Of a DNA stretch of 64,000 nucleotides, positions 32,940-43,100 are shown one piece after another. Source of the stretch: Acridotheres tristis (lineage: Eukaryota; Chordata; Aves; Passeriformes; Sturnidae). Where the stretch lies: assembly GCA_037013685.1 (NCBI GenBank), contig CM072889.1, positions 14,641,976-14,705,975 on the forward strand. The letters are read 5' to 3'. The notes under the pieces are model-generated. The model was not told the DNA's origin, made no database searches, and saw nothing but the letters and a program-made list of their open reading frames with translations. Both the position numbers and the translations under genes were made by a program. Within the stretch, counting starts at the first letter, position 1. Every line of letters begins with the position of its first letter.

Positions 32940-33465
32940 CTCTGTGCGAGGATTTAAATTCAATTTGTTTTATTGAAGTTTCTTTATTTCCCCCCAACCA
33001 ATGCATCAAACTCTCACTTTACTGAGATCAGCTGCTCTCGGCCTTCCCTGACACCCCCCACTCTGCTCCCCCTCCTTCACCCCCCACATCCCAGTGTCTG
33101 GATGAGCCTCTAATTCTTTCTCCTCTTTCAAGCCCACCAACGCTTCCTGCAGTATGAGCCGTAGAAATGCCATGAATTTCCTTTGTGTTCCTGCATGAAA
33201 AAGGCGGAGGGGGGAAGGAGGAAAAGCACAGCGCGTGGCAGCGCTCGGGCTGACAATAATCTCTGCGGTTTTTCTCCCAGCCCCAAGTTTATCCCTGTGC
33301 AATTCAGCGTAGGAAAGCTAATAACGATGTGTCAGGAAGAGCTGATGGATATTTGCAGAGTTGAGCAGCAGGGCCAGCGCTGCTCCTGCTCTCCCACCCA
33401 GGGCTTAGTCCGGACTGGAGACTCTGGCCCTTTCATGCTTTTTAATATTAGTGATTTATAGGGGC
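32940..33465. promoter_or_regulatory. candidate conserved non-coding element(s)
   Basis: AT-rich, repeat-free pieces alternate with GC-rich ones: ATTTAAATTCAATTTGTTTT at 32953, GCCATGAATTTCCTTTGTG at 33168 (CCTTTGTG is SOX/TCF-like), CTGACAATAATCTCTGC, GCTAATAACGATGTG and CTTTTTAATATTAGTG near 33439. The motif density suggests regulatory DNA. This is compositional inference only. Confidence 0.38.
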
Positions 33466-33750
33466 GGTGTCTTTTATTTTTGAGGCTTACTTCATTCCCC
33501 CTCCTGCCCACGACCCCCAAAACCCCCAGATCCCTGCCTTGATTGCACCTTGGCAGCTCCATCCTGCTGGAGTCTGCATGGGCACAGAGCCCAGCACCCT
33601 GCAAGGACCCAGCCCAGTGGCACCAGGACGTCTCATCAGTGCTGGGGCTGCTCCCATTCCCAGCCCCATTGGCCAAACTGGGTGACATCAGACAAGGGGC
33701 AGTGCCCAGGTGAGCCAGGCCCCATTATCCTGCTGCTCCTGCATTCCTGA
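33466..33750. other. unique non-coding DNA
   Basis: Short unique spacer; nothing recognised. Confidence 0.6.
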
Positions 33751-34008
33751 GCATGGCTGAGCTCTGGAGTCTGGGATGGACCATGGCTGGGCTCTGGCAT
33801 GGATCATGGCTGGGCTCTGGGATGGACCATGGCTGGGCTCTGGGATGGATCATGGCTGGGCTCTGGGATGCACCATGGCTGGGCTCTGGGCTCTGGGATG
33901 GATCATGGCTGGGCTCTGGGATGCACCATGGCTGGGCTCTGGGCTCTGGGATGGATCATGGCTGGGCTCTGGGATGCACCATGGCTGGGCTCTGGGATGG
34001 ACCATGGC
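33751..34008. repeat. 23-bp minisatellite with 53-bp higher-order unit
   Basis: The basic unit is 23 bp, GGGCTCT followed by GGGATGGATCATGGCT or GGGATGCACCATGGCT. From 33835 a higher-order block of 53 bp (A unit, B unit, extra GGGCTCT) repeats at 33835, 33888 and 33941. The third copy is incomplete. The array therefore grew first by single units and then by blocks. Protein frames across it (repeated Trp-Ala-Leu type) are artefacts. Confidence 0.96.
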
Positions 34009-35385
34009 CCTGCCCTGAGTGGTGACCCTGCAGTCTGTCAGTGCTGGGGAAGGGTGAGGAGGTGTGTGGCTGCTGGAGGTTGGACATTCTCATTTTCCCT
34101 CTCTCAAATCCACGTCCCTGTGCAGGAGGTAGGGCCTGGGGCACCCAGTGTCCCCAGACATGGGGACATCATTGGCCTGGCTACCCCTGGAGGTAGAAAA
34201 TCCTATGAGTGCCCCATGGCTGTACTGCAGAAGGGACAGAGCTGCTCTGTCCTTTCAGAGGGACTGAGATTTCCAGGGATATGAACTGTCTAGAGGAGAT
34301 AACCCAGGAGCTGCCCTTGTCCCAGACCTCCCCACTGTGACAACTTTCTGGACAGGACAGGACATTTCTCCTGCCAGGGACAGGGAGGGGCTGAGTCTTC
34401 CTTGTTCCAGCATCTCTACAGGCATTCCAAGAGCTGCAGTGGGAAAGCCAGGCTGGCTCACGAGGTTTCCAGAGCTGCTCCCAGTTTCTAATATTTTAAA
34501 GGATTTGTCTACAACATTTATTTATTTGGGTTCCTTAAATCAGTGGAGGGAATTGCCTGAGGCTCACAAGAGTTCCCAGAGCTCCTGGCTGGCATCAGAC
34601 AGGGGTGAGGGAAAACACAAACCTATTAGAGCAGAAGAAAATAAAAAAGACAAAGGATTAAATTGCTGCTTTCACTACCTGTGACCTCCGAGTCACAAAT
34701 AACAGGGACAAGGTAATGAAATCTTTGGACTGAGCGCAGCATCTTCTGCTGCTCCAGGATTTTGGCTGCACCAGTGGCAGCTCAGGCCTTACACCTCACA
34801 GATGGCTTGTTCTGGGGAGATTCCCAAGTTACATCTTCCCTCTCTGCCTTTTCATACAAAATGGGACCATCTGTCTCTTCCTCCTCCCATTTTCCCTCTC
34901 TGTGCTCACTGCATATCCAGGGCCCTTCTTCCCCAGAGTCTTCTTGGGGAGCACGATTGGGCTCCTGCTGGCAACAGTGATCCCTGGGCTCTCCCCACCT
35001 TTGCAGGGGTTGCAGTAATTCCTAAACCATCAATCATGAGAAATATCTCACATTAAGTGCACAAACCCTGCAGGGTTGTGCTGGCTGGTCCCTGCAGGGA
35101 TCTCCTGTGTCACACCAACTGCACAGGCTGCACCTGGTTGCTCATTTCGGGGGTTGCCATTACAAGGAACTTCTGTTTTCCCGTTTGTTTCTCCCCAAGC
35201 TGCTGTGGCAAGTGTCCCTGGGCACTGGTGTTGTCTGTTCATGCAGTCCCAAAGGGATTGGGAGGGACCACAGTGGGATCATCTGCTCCTTTTTGACACA
35301 CACATCTGTGGACAGAATTCTACATTTTCCATGGCCTGGCACATCTGTGCACTAGTGCCCAAAAAGGTCCAAGGTGAGCCCCTGC
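34009..35385. other. unique non-coding DNA
   Basis: No gene or repeat is recognised. An AT-rich spot near 34490-34540 (TTCTAATATTTTAAAGG, AACATTTATTTATTTGGG) is the only visible feature. Confidence 0.6.
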
Positions 35386-35427
35386 CTTATCACACCTGTC
35401 TTATCACACCTGCCTTATCACACCTGC
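35386..35427. repeat. 14-bp tandem triplication
   Basis: CTTATCACACCTGC (the first copy ends in T) occurs three times head to tail at 35386, 35400 and 35414. It abuts the 33-bp minisatellite directly, and both contain ATCACAC, so the larger array may have been seeded here. Confidence 0.93.
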
Positions 35428-35957
35428 ATCCCTCCATGGGATCACACTGTGTGGGATGTGTGCATCCCATGGGATCACACTGTGTGGGATGTGTGCATCC
35501 CATGGGATCACCCCATGTGGGATGTGTGTATCCCATGGGATCACACTGTGTGGGATGTGTGCATCCCATGGGATCACCCTCTGTGGGATGTGTGCATCCT
35601 ATGGGATCACACTGTGTGGGATGTGTGCATCCCATGGGATCACACTGTGTGGGATGTGTGCATCCCATGGGATCACCCCGTGTGGGATGTGTGCATCCCA
35701 TGGGATCACACCGTGTGGGATGTGTGCATCCCATGGGATCACATTGTGTGGGATGTGTGCATCCCATGGGATCACTCCGTGTGGGATGTGTGCATCCCAT
35801 GGGATCACACTGTGTGGGATGTGTGCATCCCATGGGATCACACTGTGTGGGATGTGTGCATCCCATGGGATCACATTGTGTGGGATGTGTGCATCCCATG
35901 AGATCACACTGTGTGGGATGGTGCATCCTGTGGGATCACCCCATGTGAGATGGTGGA
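35428..35957. repeat. 33-bp minisatellite built of inverted repeats
   Basis: About sixteen units. Fourteen successive unit starts lie at exact 33-bp steps from 35463 to 35892, followed by two shortened copies. Each unit contains three internal inverted repeats: CACAC-T-GTGTG, GGGATG-TGTG-CATCCC and the palindrome TCCCATGGGA. Variation is concentrated in the CACACTGTG half; the CATCCCATGGGATCAC part is nearly invariant. The length is a multiple of three, so both strands stay open. No gene is implied. Confidence 0.96.
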
Positions 35958-36164
35958 TCCTGCCCAGGGTGTGGATGGAGCTGCGAGGTGAAGGAATAGG
36001 AAAAGCCACCGGTGGTGTGTGGTGCGTGTTTTTCTAGGGAAGGACTGAACGCGGGTGAGCCGGGTGAGGGGGCAGGATTGTCCCGAACCAGCCCAGCCCA
36101 ACCCAGCCCCTCACGGCAGCAGCTTCTCCCCCTGCCTTTTCCCAGCCGTGCTCTGCCGAGGTGA
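35958..36164. other. unique spacer
   Basis: GC-rich unique sequence between the minisatellite and the next candidate element. Nothing recognised. Confidence 0.55.
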
Positions 36165-36440
36165 AAACCTGGTTATTTCCTCAGGGGAAAAGCATCAACT
36201 TGCCCAGCTCTGGGCTCTTCTGCTTGATTATCCCACTGCCTGCACCCGCCACTCGCCGTGGAGAGTCCCCGCACTGGAGCTGCAGAAACAATTATGTTTT
36301 CATTACCAAAGCAAATTAAGGCGCTTGCTTAATCGAGTTTATTAAATACCAGTGAAGTCCCTGGGTAAATGGATGGCAAAGCAGCTTCCTGTGCTCGGCT
36401 CGGGGAGGAAACAGAAATGTAATCAAGGCGAGGGCTCGCA
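36165..36440. promoter_or_regulatory. candidate conserved non-coding element
   Basis: An AT-rich core lies at about 36285-36350: AAACAATTATG, TTTTCATTACC, CAAATTAAGGC and GTTTATTAAATACC. It holds nested inverted repeats: AAGCAA (36309-36314) with TTGCTT (36325-36330), and ATTAAG (36315-36320) with CTTAAT (36328-36333). Upstream are GGTTATTTCC and GCTTGATTATCCC. TAAT cores and symmetry suggest a homeodomain-bound enhancer; not proven. Confidence 0.42.
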
Positions 36441-36442
36441 GG

Positions 36443-36520
36443 CCTGGGCTGGGCTGGGCTGGGCTGAGTGGGCACTCGCCCGGTTCCCATGGGATGTGCC
36501 CGGTTCCCATGGGATGTGCC
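36443..36520. repeat. (GGGCT)n run and 20-bp duplication
   Basis: GGGCT pentamers run at 36443-36466. At 36481-36520 a 20-bp unit beginning CGGTTCCCATGGG is present exactly twice. The two repeats are 14 bp apart in a GC-rich patch. Confidence 0.88.
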
Positions 36521-36819
36521 CCGCTCCTGGAGAGCGCTGGCCCGGCTCAGGGACCCTATTGGAGGTCTCTGCCCCCAGGACACCCCCACAAGGCTGGGGG
36601 GCTCAGCAGGAGCAGCGTGGGGGCAGCTGCAGGATAACCCCGTTTCTCCTCGGGATCGGCAGTTTTCCTCTTGCTCCCATCGCAGCCTTTGGCGGGTTAT
36701 TTTTAGCTCCCTTATTTCCCTCAGGCCAACTTTTCTGTAACATTTCATCCCTTTTCTGCCTGTTTCTGGTTGTTATTTTCCTCCTTCAAGCCGCCTTCTC
36801 CTGCAGAGCTCCATCTGCC
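36521..36819. other. unique non-coding DNA
   Basis: No gene or repeat is recognised. Confidence 0.55.
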
Positions 36820-37090
36820 TTCCCCCTCTCCATCCTCTGCGGGATGAGGGGAGAGAACTCGGAGCGGGGCCGGGGCTGGGCAGAGGCTGAGCCAGGCTGC
36901 CAGCAGGGAAGGGCTCCTGGGGCGGGATTTTGGGAAGCTCTCCCAACATCGCCAAAGGGACTGCGCCGGGGTCAGGCGGGAGGAGCTGGAAATCCCCTGG
37001 CAGTGCCCCAAGAGAGCGGGTGCGCTCCGGAGAGCGGCTGTGCTCCGGCAGTTCTGCCGGGCGGCAGCGAGGAGGGGTGAGCGAGGCTCA
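36820..37090. promoter_or_regulatory. CpG-rich patch
   Basis: CpG-dense sequence with GAGCGGGGCCGGGGC, TGCGCCGGGG, GTGCGCTCCGGAGAGCGG and CTGCCGGGCGGCAGCGAG. The density approaches that of a CpG island. No TATA box, exon or initiator could be identified. It may belong to an unrecognised promoter or be an orphan CpG island. Confidence 0.4.
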
Positions 37091-37599
37091 AGGAGCCCCA
37101 AATCTGCGGCTGATTCCCTGCACCCTCTCCAGGAAAGGTCCCGGGCTATGACAAAGGAATTTAACCCATGCCAAAACCTCCCGCGGGAGTGTGAAGGCTG
37201 TGGAGAGGAGCATGAGAGAGCCTGGTGTCCCCTGGGGCTCACAGGTCCTTGCCAGCAGGGTGACACGGGTGCTGGGTGTCCTCCTGCGCTCCCTCTGTCT
37301 CAGGGTAGACTGGTGGCACTGAGACACTGGGAAGCTCCCTTGTCCCCAGGTATTATTTGTCTTTGAACTGCCTGTGCCACACAGATGAATGGATTTTAAC
37401 AGACCAAACCTGGCTTATTTAAAGAAAAGATAACCAAAATGTCAGGGCTAATTTGAAATGGAAAGCAGGGTCTGGGAAAGAAAAAATAAAAAAATCTAGA
37501 CTGTGTTCTCTTGAAGTGCATCAGGGGACCAGGCATGGCCTCTTCCCGGCTTCTCTTTGTCCTTCCTTCCTTTTCCTCCAAAGCGCTTCTGAAGTCTTC
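37091..37599. other. unique non-coding DNA
   Basis: No gene or interspersed repeat is recognised. The 37380-37500 part is A/T-richer with AAAATAAAAAAATC. Confidence 0.55.
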
Positions 37600-38240
37600 A
37601 TCTCTCCTTGTGCGGGTCCGTCCCTCGCCAGCACAGCTCGGGCGGCAGCGGGGCCAGGGGAGGGGGCTGTGGCGGGGATCCGTGCCCTGGGTTTGTGCCC
37701 AGAGCTGGGCAGAGGCTGGGGGATGCCCGTGCCACCCCCTCCTCCTCCCCCGGTGGGGAAAAGCAGGTGAGCTGTGGAGCCGCAGCCCCGGTGCCTCGGG
37801 GGGATTCCCAGGGGGTCCCTCTGCACATCCCGGCCACGGGGAGCCCAGAATTTCTCCTTCCGTGCTCATTTCTCTTCCTTCTGTCAGCACCGCGGGACTC
37901 GGAGGACCTGGGGGCAGGTTTTGGATCTCTCCACTTGCTGGTGCTCCAACACCGGCGATGCTCCATCACCGGCCATTGAGAACCCTGGGCATCTCCCCCA
38001 GACAGCCTGAGCTTTGGGGACGGCTCCCAGCGCTGGATTTGGGACATCTCCCAAAAATCTGGGACATCTCCCAGCCCTGGCATCACCTCGGAGCCCGGCG
38101 GTGCCTCCGCCTCTCGCAGCCTCAGGAGGGGATGGAGATCGGTGCCTCCAGCTGCTCCCTGCTGGTTCCCGTCCCCTCCTCCCCTCACCTGGGACACCCC
38201 ACACCGAATCACCCCAGAGAGAAACCGAGGAGGTTCTGAT
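37600..38240. promoter_or_regulatory. GC-rich, CpG-enriched stretch
   Basis: CpGs are frequent, especially at 37610-37720 (GTGCGGGTCCGTCCCTCGCC, CTCGGGCGGCAGCGGGG). Open frames on both strands are long here because of the composition, but none shows a domain or a convincing splice structure. The stretch could be a distal promoter or an orphan CpG island. An unrecognised GC-rich exon cannot be excluded. Confidence 0.33.
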
Positions 38241-38690
38241 GGCTTGGATTGAGCAGCAAGCCCAAGTTTATTCATAAACCAGGATATTCATATTTTATAA
38301 CGTGAAATCTCTGCTTGCTCTGCGAGGGCCTGGGAGCTCGGTGCCTTTCAAGCTCCTGAATAGCAAAATAAGGCTTGAAAGGGAATACTGCTGGGATATT
38401 TTCCATCATTTAAAGCAGGGGGTTTAATTCTTTTTGCTTCCATCTCCCTCTCCTTTCCCTTCCCTCCCTCTCTTCTCTTCCCTCAGTCTCCGGTGAGGAT
38501 GATCCGAGGAGGCCACCAGCTTCAGGGACGGGGCGAGTGGGGGGGATCTCCGTGAATTGTGGGGGGCTAAAAGGTGCATTTCATGACTGGGAGTCACTCG
38601 TGGTGGCTCCCTGGGCTTGGAAAGAGCAAAAATTCCAGCACCCAGCGGTTCTCCGTCAGTGTCACCGAGACCGGCACTGTCACACTGGTG
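38241..38690. other. AT-rich then CT-rich unique DNA
   Basis: From 38262 to 38425 the DNA is AT-rich and repeat-free (AAGTTTATTCATAAACC, ATATTCATATTTTATAACG, AATAGCAAAATAAGGC) and resembles a small CNE. It is followed by a CT-rich low-complexity run at about 38438-38490. Confidence 0.4.
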
Positions 38691-38956
38691 ACACTGTGCG
38701 GACTGTCACCTCCAGGGCGCGGGGGGCAGGGGCAGAGCGGAGCCCTCCGGGTCGGAGCGTGCTCCGGGGTCTTTCTCCTGCACAGCCCTGCAGGGTCGGG
38801 GGATGGAAATGCTGATGGAGCGTCCTGGGAGAACCGAGACCGGGGGAACCGAGACTGGGGGGGGCGGGGCGGGGCCGGGCGGGGCGGTGGCACCTGGGGC
38901 GGGCAGTACCGAGCGCTGCCGCCAGGGGGAGAGCGCGGCTAAGGAGAGCCGGGATA
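38691..38956. promoter_or_regulatory. CpG island-like block with GC boxes and G4
   Basis: Very GC-rich with repeated GGGCGGGGC (Sp1/KLF-type boxes). A run of G-tracts at 38857-38889 meets the G-quadruplex consensus several times over. At 38919-38934 CCGCCAGGGGGAGAGC resembles the CTCF core (usual form CCACCAGGGGGCGC). The block runs straight into the purine array that follows. It may be a promoter or insulator of an unrecognised transcript; no exon is visible. Confidence 0.45.
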
Positions 38957-39311
38957 GGGGAAAGGGAAGGGAAGGTTTGGGAAGGTTTGGGAAGGGAAGG
39001 GAAGGTTTGGGAAGGTTTGGGAAGGTTTGGGAAGGTTTGGGAAGGAAAGGAAAGGAAAGGAAAGGAAAGGAAAGGAAAGGAAAGGAAAGGAAAGGAAAGG
39101 AAAGGAAAGGAAAGGAAAGGAAAGGAAAGGAAAGGAAAGGAAAGGAAAGGAAAGGAAAGGAAAGGAAAGGAAAGGAAAGGAAAGGAAAGGAAAGGAAAGG
39201 AAAGGAAAGGAAAGGAAAGGAAAGGAAAGGAAAGGAAAGGAAAGGAAAGGAAAGGAAAGGAAAGGAAAGGAAAGGAAAGGAAAGGAAAGGAAAGGAAAGG
39301 AAAGGAAAGGG
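38957..39311. repeat. GGGAAGGTTT and (GGAAA)n purine array
   Basis: First come GGGAAGG/TTTGGG decamer units (about 38957-39040), then about 54 perfect GGAAA units to 39311. The first part fits a G-quadruplex pattern (G-runs at 38951-38981 with loops of 3, 3, 2 and 7). The second part is a pure homopurine strand and the inverted counterpart of the 22.4-kb array. Its perfection suggests recent expansion or homogenisation. The assembled length may be unreliable. Confidence 0.96.
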
Positions 39312-39991
39312 AGTTACTCCTGAGCTGTGGAGCAGGAGGAACGCGGCTGACCTGACTCTTACAGGTGTCACAGCTGGAAAGTGTGTCCTGCTTTGATGGC
39401 ATCGTCATTTGTGCCACTTTCCCAGACCAACAGGACTCTGAAATGCCTCCGGAATCCAGCAGTGCTGGGCTGCTCTGTGGGAAGTGGAATCACAGCAGAG
39501 ACAATGGAAATCAAAGTGGGGGGATTGGGAAATGACCTCTCCTGGCCTTCCGCTGAGGCTCGAGCCAAAGCTGGCCTCCAGAAGGATCTCTCAGGGTCAG
39601 TGACTCTGGCATCTGCACTTCAGGATTTGTTTGCACCTTCCTAGCAGGTGCAGGAGAGCAGGACCCCAATCCCAGGGCCATGTCTCGCCTCACCAGAGCC
39701 AGGAGCAGTTGGAAGGGAAGCTGACAAGGTATTAAATGACTCTCAAGTCAGGTTTGTTTAGAACCTTTTAGTTGGAAGGAATTTTTTTTTTGAGGAAGGG
39801 TTGAATTTCAGCCCAAAGCCCATTAGTAAATGTCTCCTCGGATCTTACACTGAGCTAGTTTGGTTTGCAGAGTGTCCCAGCGAACTGATCCCAAAACAAG
39901 CCACTGTCAGCCAAGGCCAATGAGGTCAGGAAGGGATGAGAAGGGATGTGCTGGATCTACCATGGGGGTGCCAAATGAGTCCAGAATTGGT
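39312..39991. other. unique non-coding DNA
   Basis: No gene or repeat is recognised between the purine array and the next CR1. Confidence 0.6.
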
Positions 39992-40168
39992 GGCTTAGGC
40001 TGCCCAGAGAAGCTGTGGCCGCCCCTGGATCCCTGGAAGTGTCCAAGGCAAGGCTGGATGGGGCTTGAAGTAACCTGGGCTAGCAGAAGGTGTCCCTGCC
40101 ATGGCAGGGGGTGACACTGGATGGGCTTTGAGGTCCCTTCCAACCCAAACCATTCTGTGATTCCATGA
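39992..40168 (+). mobile_element. CR1: CR1 LINE 3' fragment, sense
   Basis: Sense CR1 end: 'ggctgcccagagaagctg', 'ctggatccctggaagtgtcc', 'gaaggtgtccctgcc', 'ggtcccttccaacccaaacc' and 'attctgtgattccatgac'. It is about 175 bp, 5'-truncated, and one of the best preserved 3' ends in the window. Confidence 0.95.
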
Positions 40169-43100
40169 CTTGAGGACAAACTGTTTTTCCATGTGAATGT
40201 CTCTGCTTGGCTAATGAGGAATGAGACAGATCCTGCTCCCCTGCTGGGGGACTCTGCAGCCCTGGGGGAGCGAGGAGCACCTGCTCCCCCCAGTCACGCA
40301 TGGAAGGGATTTGCAGAATTAGCTCGGCTTTGAACTCAACTCGTCAGCACGGTTCCAGGTGTGGACTGGGTTCAAGGAGAAACTCAAGAAAATAAACAGC
40401 TGGGTGAGAGCAGCCAGCAAAATAAACCCACCAGAGCTGCGTGTGGGGCTGTGCTGGAGCAGCTCACGGAGCGGTGCCAGCACAGGGAACAAACCCCGCG
40501 GCCCTGTGTGAGCAGGCTCAGCTCAGCTCAGCTCCTGGAAAGCAGGTGGTGACTCCGGAGCTCCCTCTCCGTGAGGTGGGGATGGATCACCACACCCTGT
40601 CACAGCCGGGACGCGGCGCCTCGGCAGGGATGTGGCTGTGCTGGAGAGCCCATGGGATCTTCCTTTGAATCGTGAAGGAATCCAGACGCGGCTTTGAGGG
40701 TCTGAAGGGAAAAAAAAAAAAAAAAAAAAAGAAAAGGGAGGAAGAAGAAAGGAGGTGAGTGTAAGAAGTTGGGTGTTTCTATAGCAGCAGCAGCAGCACC
40801 CCGTGCTCAGAGCCGGCAGCAGGTGGGAGCGCCCGTCACTCAGCACAGCGTGGTGACAGAGCTGGCACCGCCTGATAAGAGCTGCTGCCTCCACGGCTGG
40901 GTCCCACCAGCTCCGAGCATGGAAACCTTCCCTGGGAAGCTGCTGCAGATGGGGGAGGAGGAAAGCCAGGGCTCAGGGAGCCTCGGGGAGTGGGGGGAGG
41001 CAGCGCTGGGTGGAACCAAGGGGACAAAACCCCCCGTTCCTGGGGCTTTTCCTACATGGAGCAAGAGGCTCTTCTCCCGAAGAGCCGAATCCCAGGAGAC
41101 AGTGATGGGCATGGAGGCCATGGGGAATGGGGCAGGCTGGGGCACCGTGTTCCCCCACGAGCCTGTGGGTGACAGAGCTCCAGGGGCAGTGGGATTGGGA
41201 CGGAGCAGCCAGAACAAACCTTCCTGTGCCCAACGGAGTGTCCTGAGGACAGGAACTGCAAGAGCTGGTGCCGAGTCAAGAGAGCAGCTGAGAAAACACA
41301 TTAATGCACCATAAAGAATGTCTTTGCTTCCCAATGATCTTTTTTATTACTATTATTTATTCATTTATACGCCACTGCCTTGGTTTTTGTTTTTTTTTTT
41401 TTTTTTCCTTTTTTTCCCTTTTCTTTTTTCTTCTCCTTTTTTTCTCCTCTCCCAGCTCTTTCAGTGCCTCATACCACCCTCTCCACCCCTGGAGACTGCA
41501 TTCAAACACTGTCTGATGCTGAGGGCTGGCTGGGGGGGTCCAGGGCCATCAGCATGCCTGGCACATGCAGAGCCCAGCCAGCAGAGCAGTGCTGGGCCTG
41601 GCCACGGCTCCTCCAGCCTCCAAATATTTGGATTCTAAAAAGGCTAGGATAGAAACACCAAGAAAAATAAATATTTTACAAACACAGTAACCGAAAACCT
41701 AAACAGGAACCCGCCGCCTCTTTCTGCCCTGGGCACGCTACTGAAGCAGAGCTTGGATGTCACAGCTGTGGCACTGACACTTTATTTCCTTACAAAGGAA
41801 TGTTCTGTGGCTGCAGCATCGCATCAGGCCACTCTCATGGAGTTTGGGAACGAGCAAAACCTGTCTCGGGATGCTGGGCAGCTCCTGGGCTGGGAACGTC
41901 CCCTCTGCTGCCCTGTGGGATCTGGGCACAGCTCAAGAAATCAGACCTTTCCTCCTCCACACCCAGAAAAAGGCACGAGGGGAACCCTGACCTGGCCAAG
42001 CTCTGGAGGTTAAGGATGAGGGTGGAATGTTCATTGCCCCAGGAGTCACATAGAGAGCCCTCAGGGACTGAAGCAGGAGGAGAAAATCCCTGCTCAGGGT
42101 TGGCTGGAAGAGACAGGAGCACAAAATCCTGAGCAGGATCCTCCTGAGCAGGGGATGGAGCAGGGCTGGGGACCCTCCCCATGCTTTAAAAACACAGGGA
42201 CTCCAAAGTCTTCCACCCTCAAGGGCCTGTGCTGGTGACTGCAGGCATCTCCTGTGTCAGCCTGGTCTCTGTGCAGCCTGGGAAATGCTCTCTCCAGCCT
42301 CAGTCACCATCCCATTTCTGACACTGTGAGTGCCACCAGCTGGGACCATTGCCCTCGGGAAGCTGCTGAGCCCTTTCAGTCAGCAGTTTTTTGGCTCCAG
42401 TTCATGTTCTCTACAGACCAAAGGAGACCTTATCCCTTTGACTTATTATTTAGGGGTCCCTCAGGACCCAGAGACGCAGATCCCTCCCTGGGAGAGGAGG
42501 AGGAGGAGGGTAGATGATCCTAAACCAAAGAGGAACAAGATGTTCCAGTGCGTGGTGCTGCGGTCACTGGCTCAGCTCAGCTGGGGACTGGTCACAGAGG
42601 GCCACCAACATGGCACAGCTGTCCCTGGTCCCTCCACACTGCTCCCTTTGCAGATCTCTGGGGGAGTGAATGAGCACGAGGGGCTTTAGTGGCCTCTCAG
42701 CCCAGGACACAGGATAGGACAGACCCTCAGAGTCCTCCTGCTGTCCCTCCAGCCTCCCACCCATGCCCAGGCTCCAAAGCTCACACCCACCTCCTGTGCC
42801 CACTCCCTACTCTGGCTGTGGGGAGGGCTCCATGTGCATGGGGCTCTCTGGGGTGGTGGTGGAGCCTTTTTGTTGTGGTTGTTATTTTTAATCTGCGTAT
42901 TGTTCTGGATTTGCGTCAGAGACAGCAGGTTGGAGAAACGTGCCTGGCTCTTGGAGCACAACGTGGCAAGGTTGGCAATGCCCCCCAGCTCCAGCAGCCA
43001 CCAGATCCAGCAGGGCTGGGCTGAGCCCCAGCACTCATCCCAGGGTTTGCAGCAGTTTTTAGTCACTCCTCACTTCGAGCCCCAAAAGCCAGGCCCTGAG

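Noticed and set aside
35076..36037. Frames of 175-290 residues rich in His-Cys-Val or Trp-Asp
   Set aside because: All cross the 33-bp minisatellite, whose length is a multiple of three. Three frames are open at once, as expected for repeat DNA.
37598..38275. 225- to 242-residue frames in GC-rich DNA
   Set aside because: GC-rich sequence has few stop codons. Both strands are open, there is no domain, and no convincing splice sites could be identified. A real exon cannot be fully excluded.
38680..39417. 245- and 197-residue frames over the GGAAA array
   Set aside because: Composition artefact of the purine array; the same pattern occurs at 22.4 kb.
40710..40730. Poly-A runs (24065, 40710, 58858) as tails of processed pseudogenes
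   Set aside because: No recognisable coding or retroposon body lies upstream of any of them and no target duplication could be seen.
2601..42600. GCTCA/AGCTC/GGGCT pentamer runs (2.6, 36.4, 40.5, 42.6 kb) as immunoglobulin switch-like DNA
   Set aside because: Runs are too short and scattered, and no immunoglobulin constant or variable segment is present.
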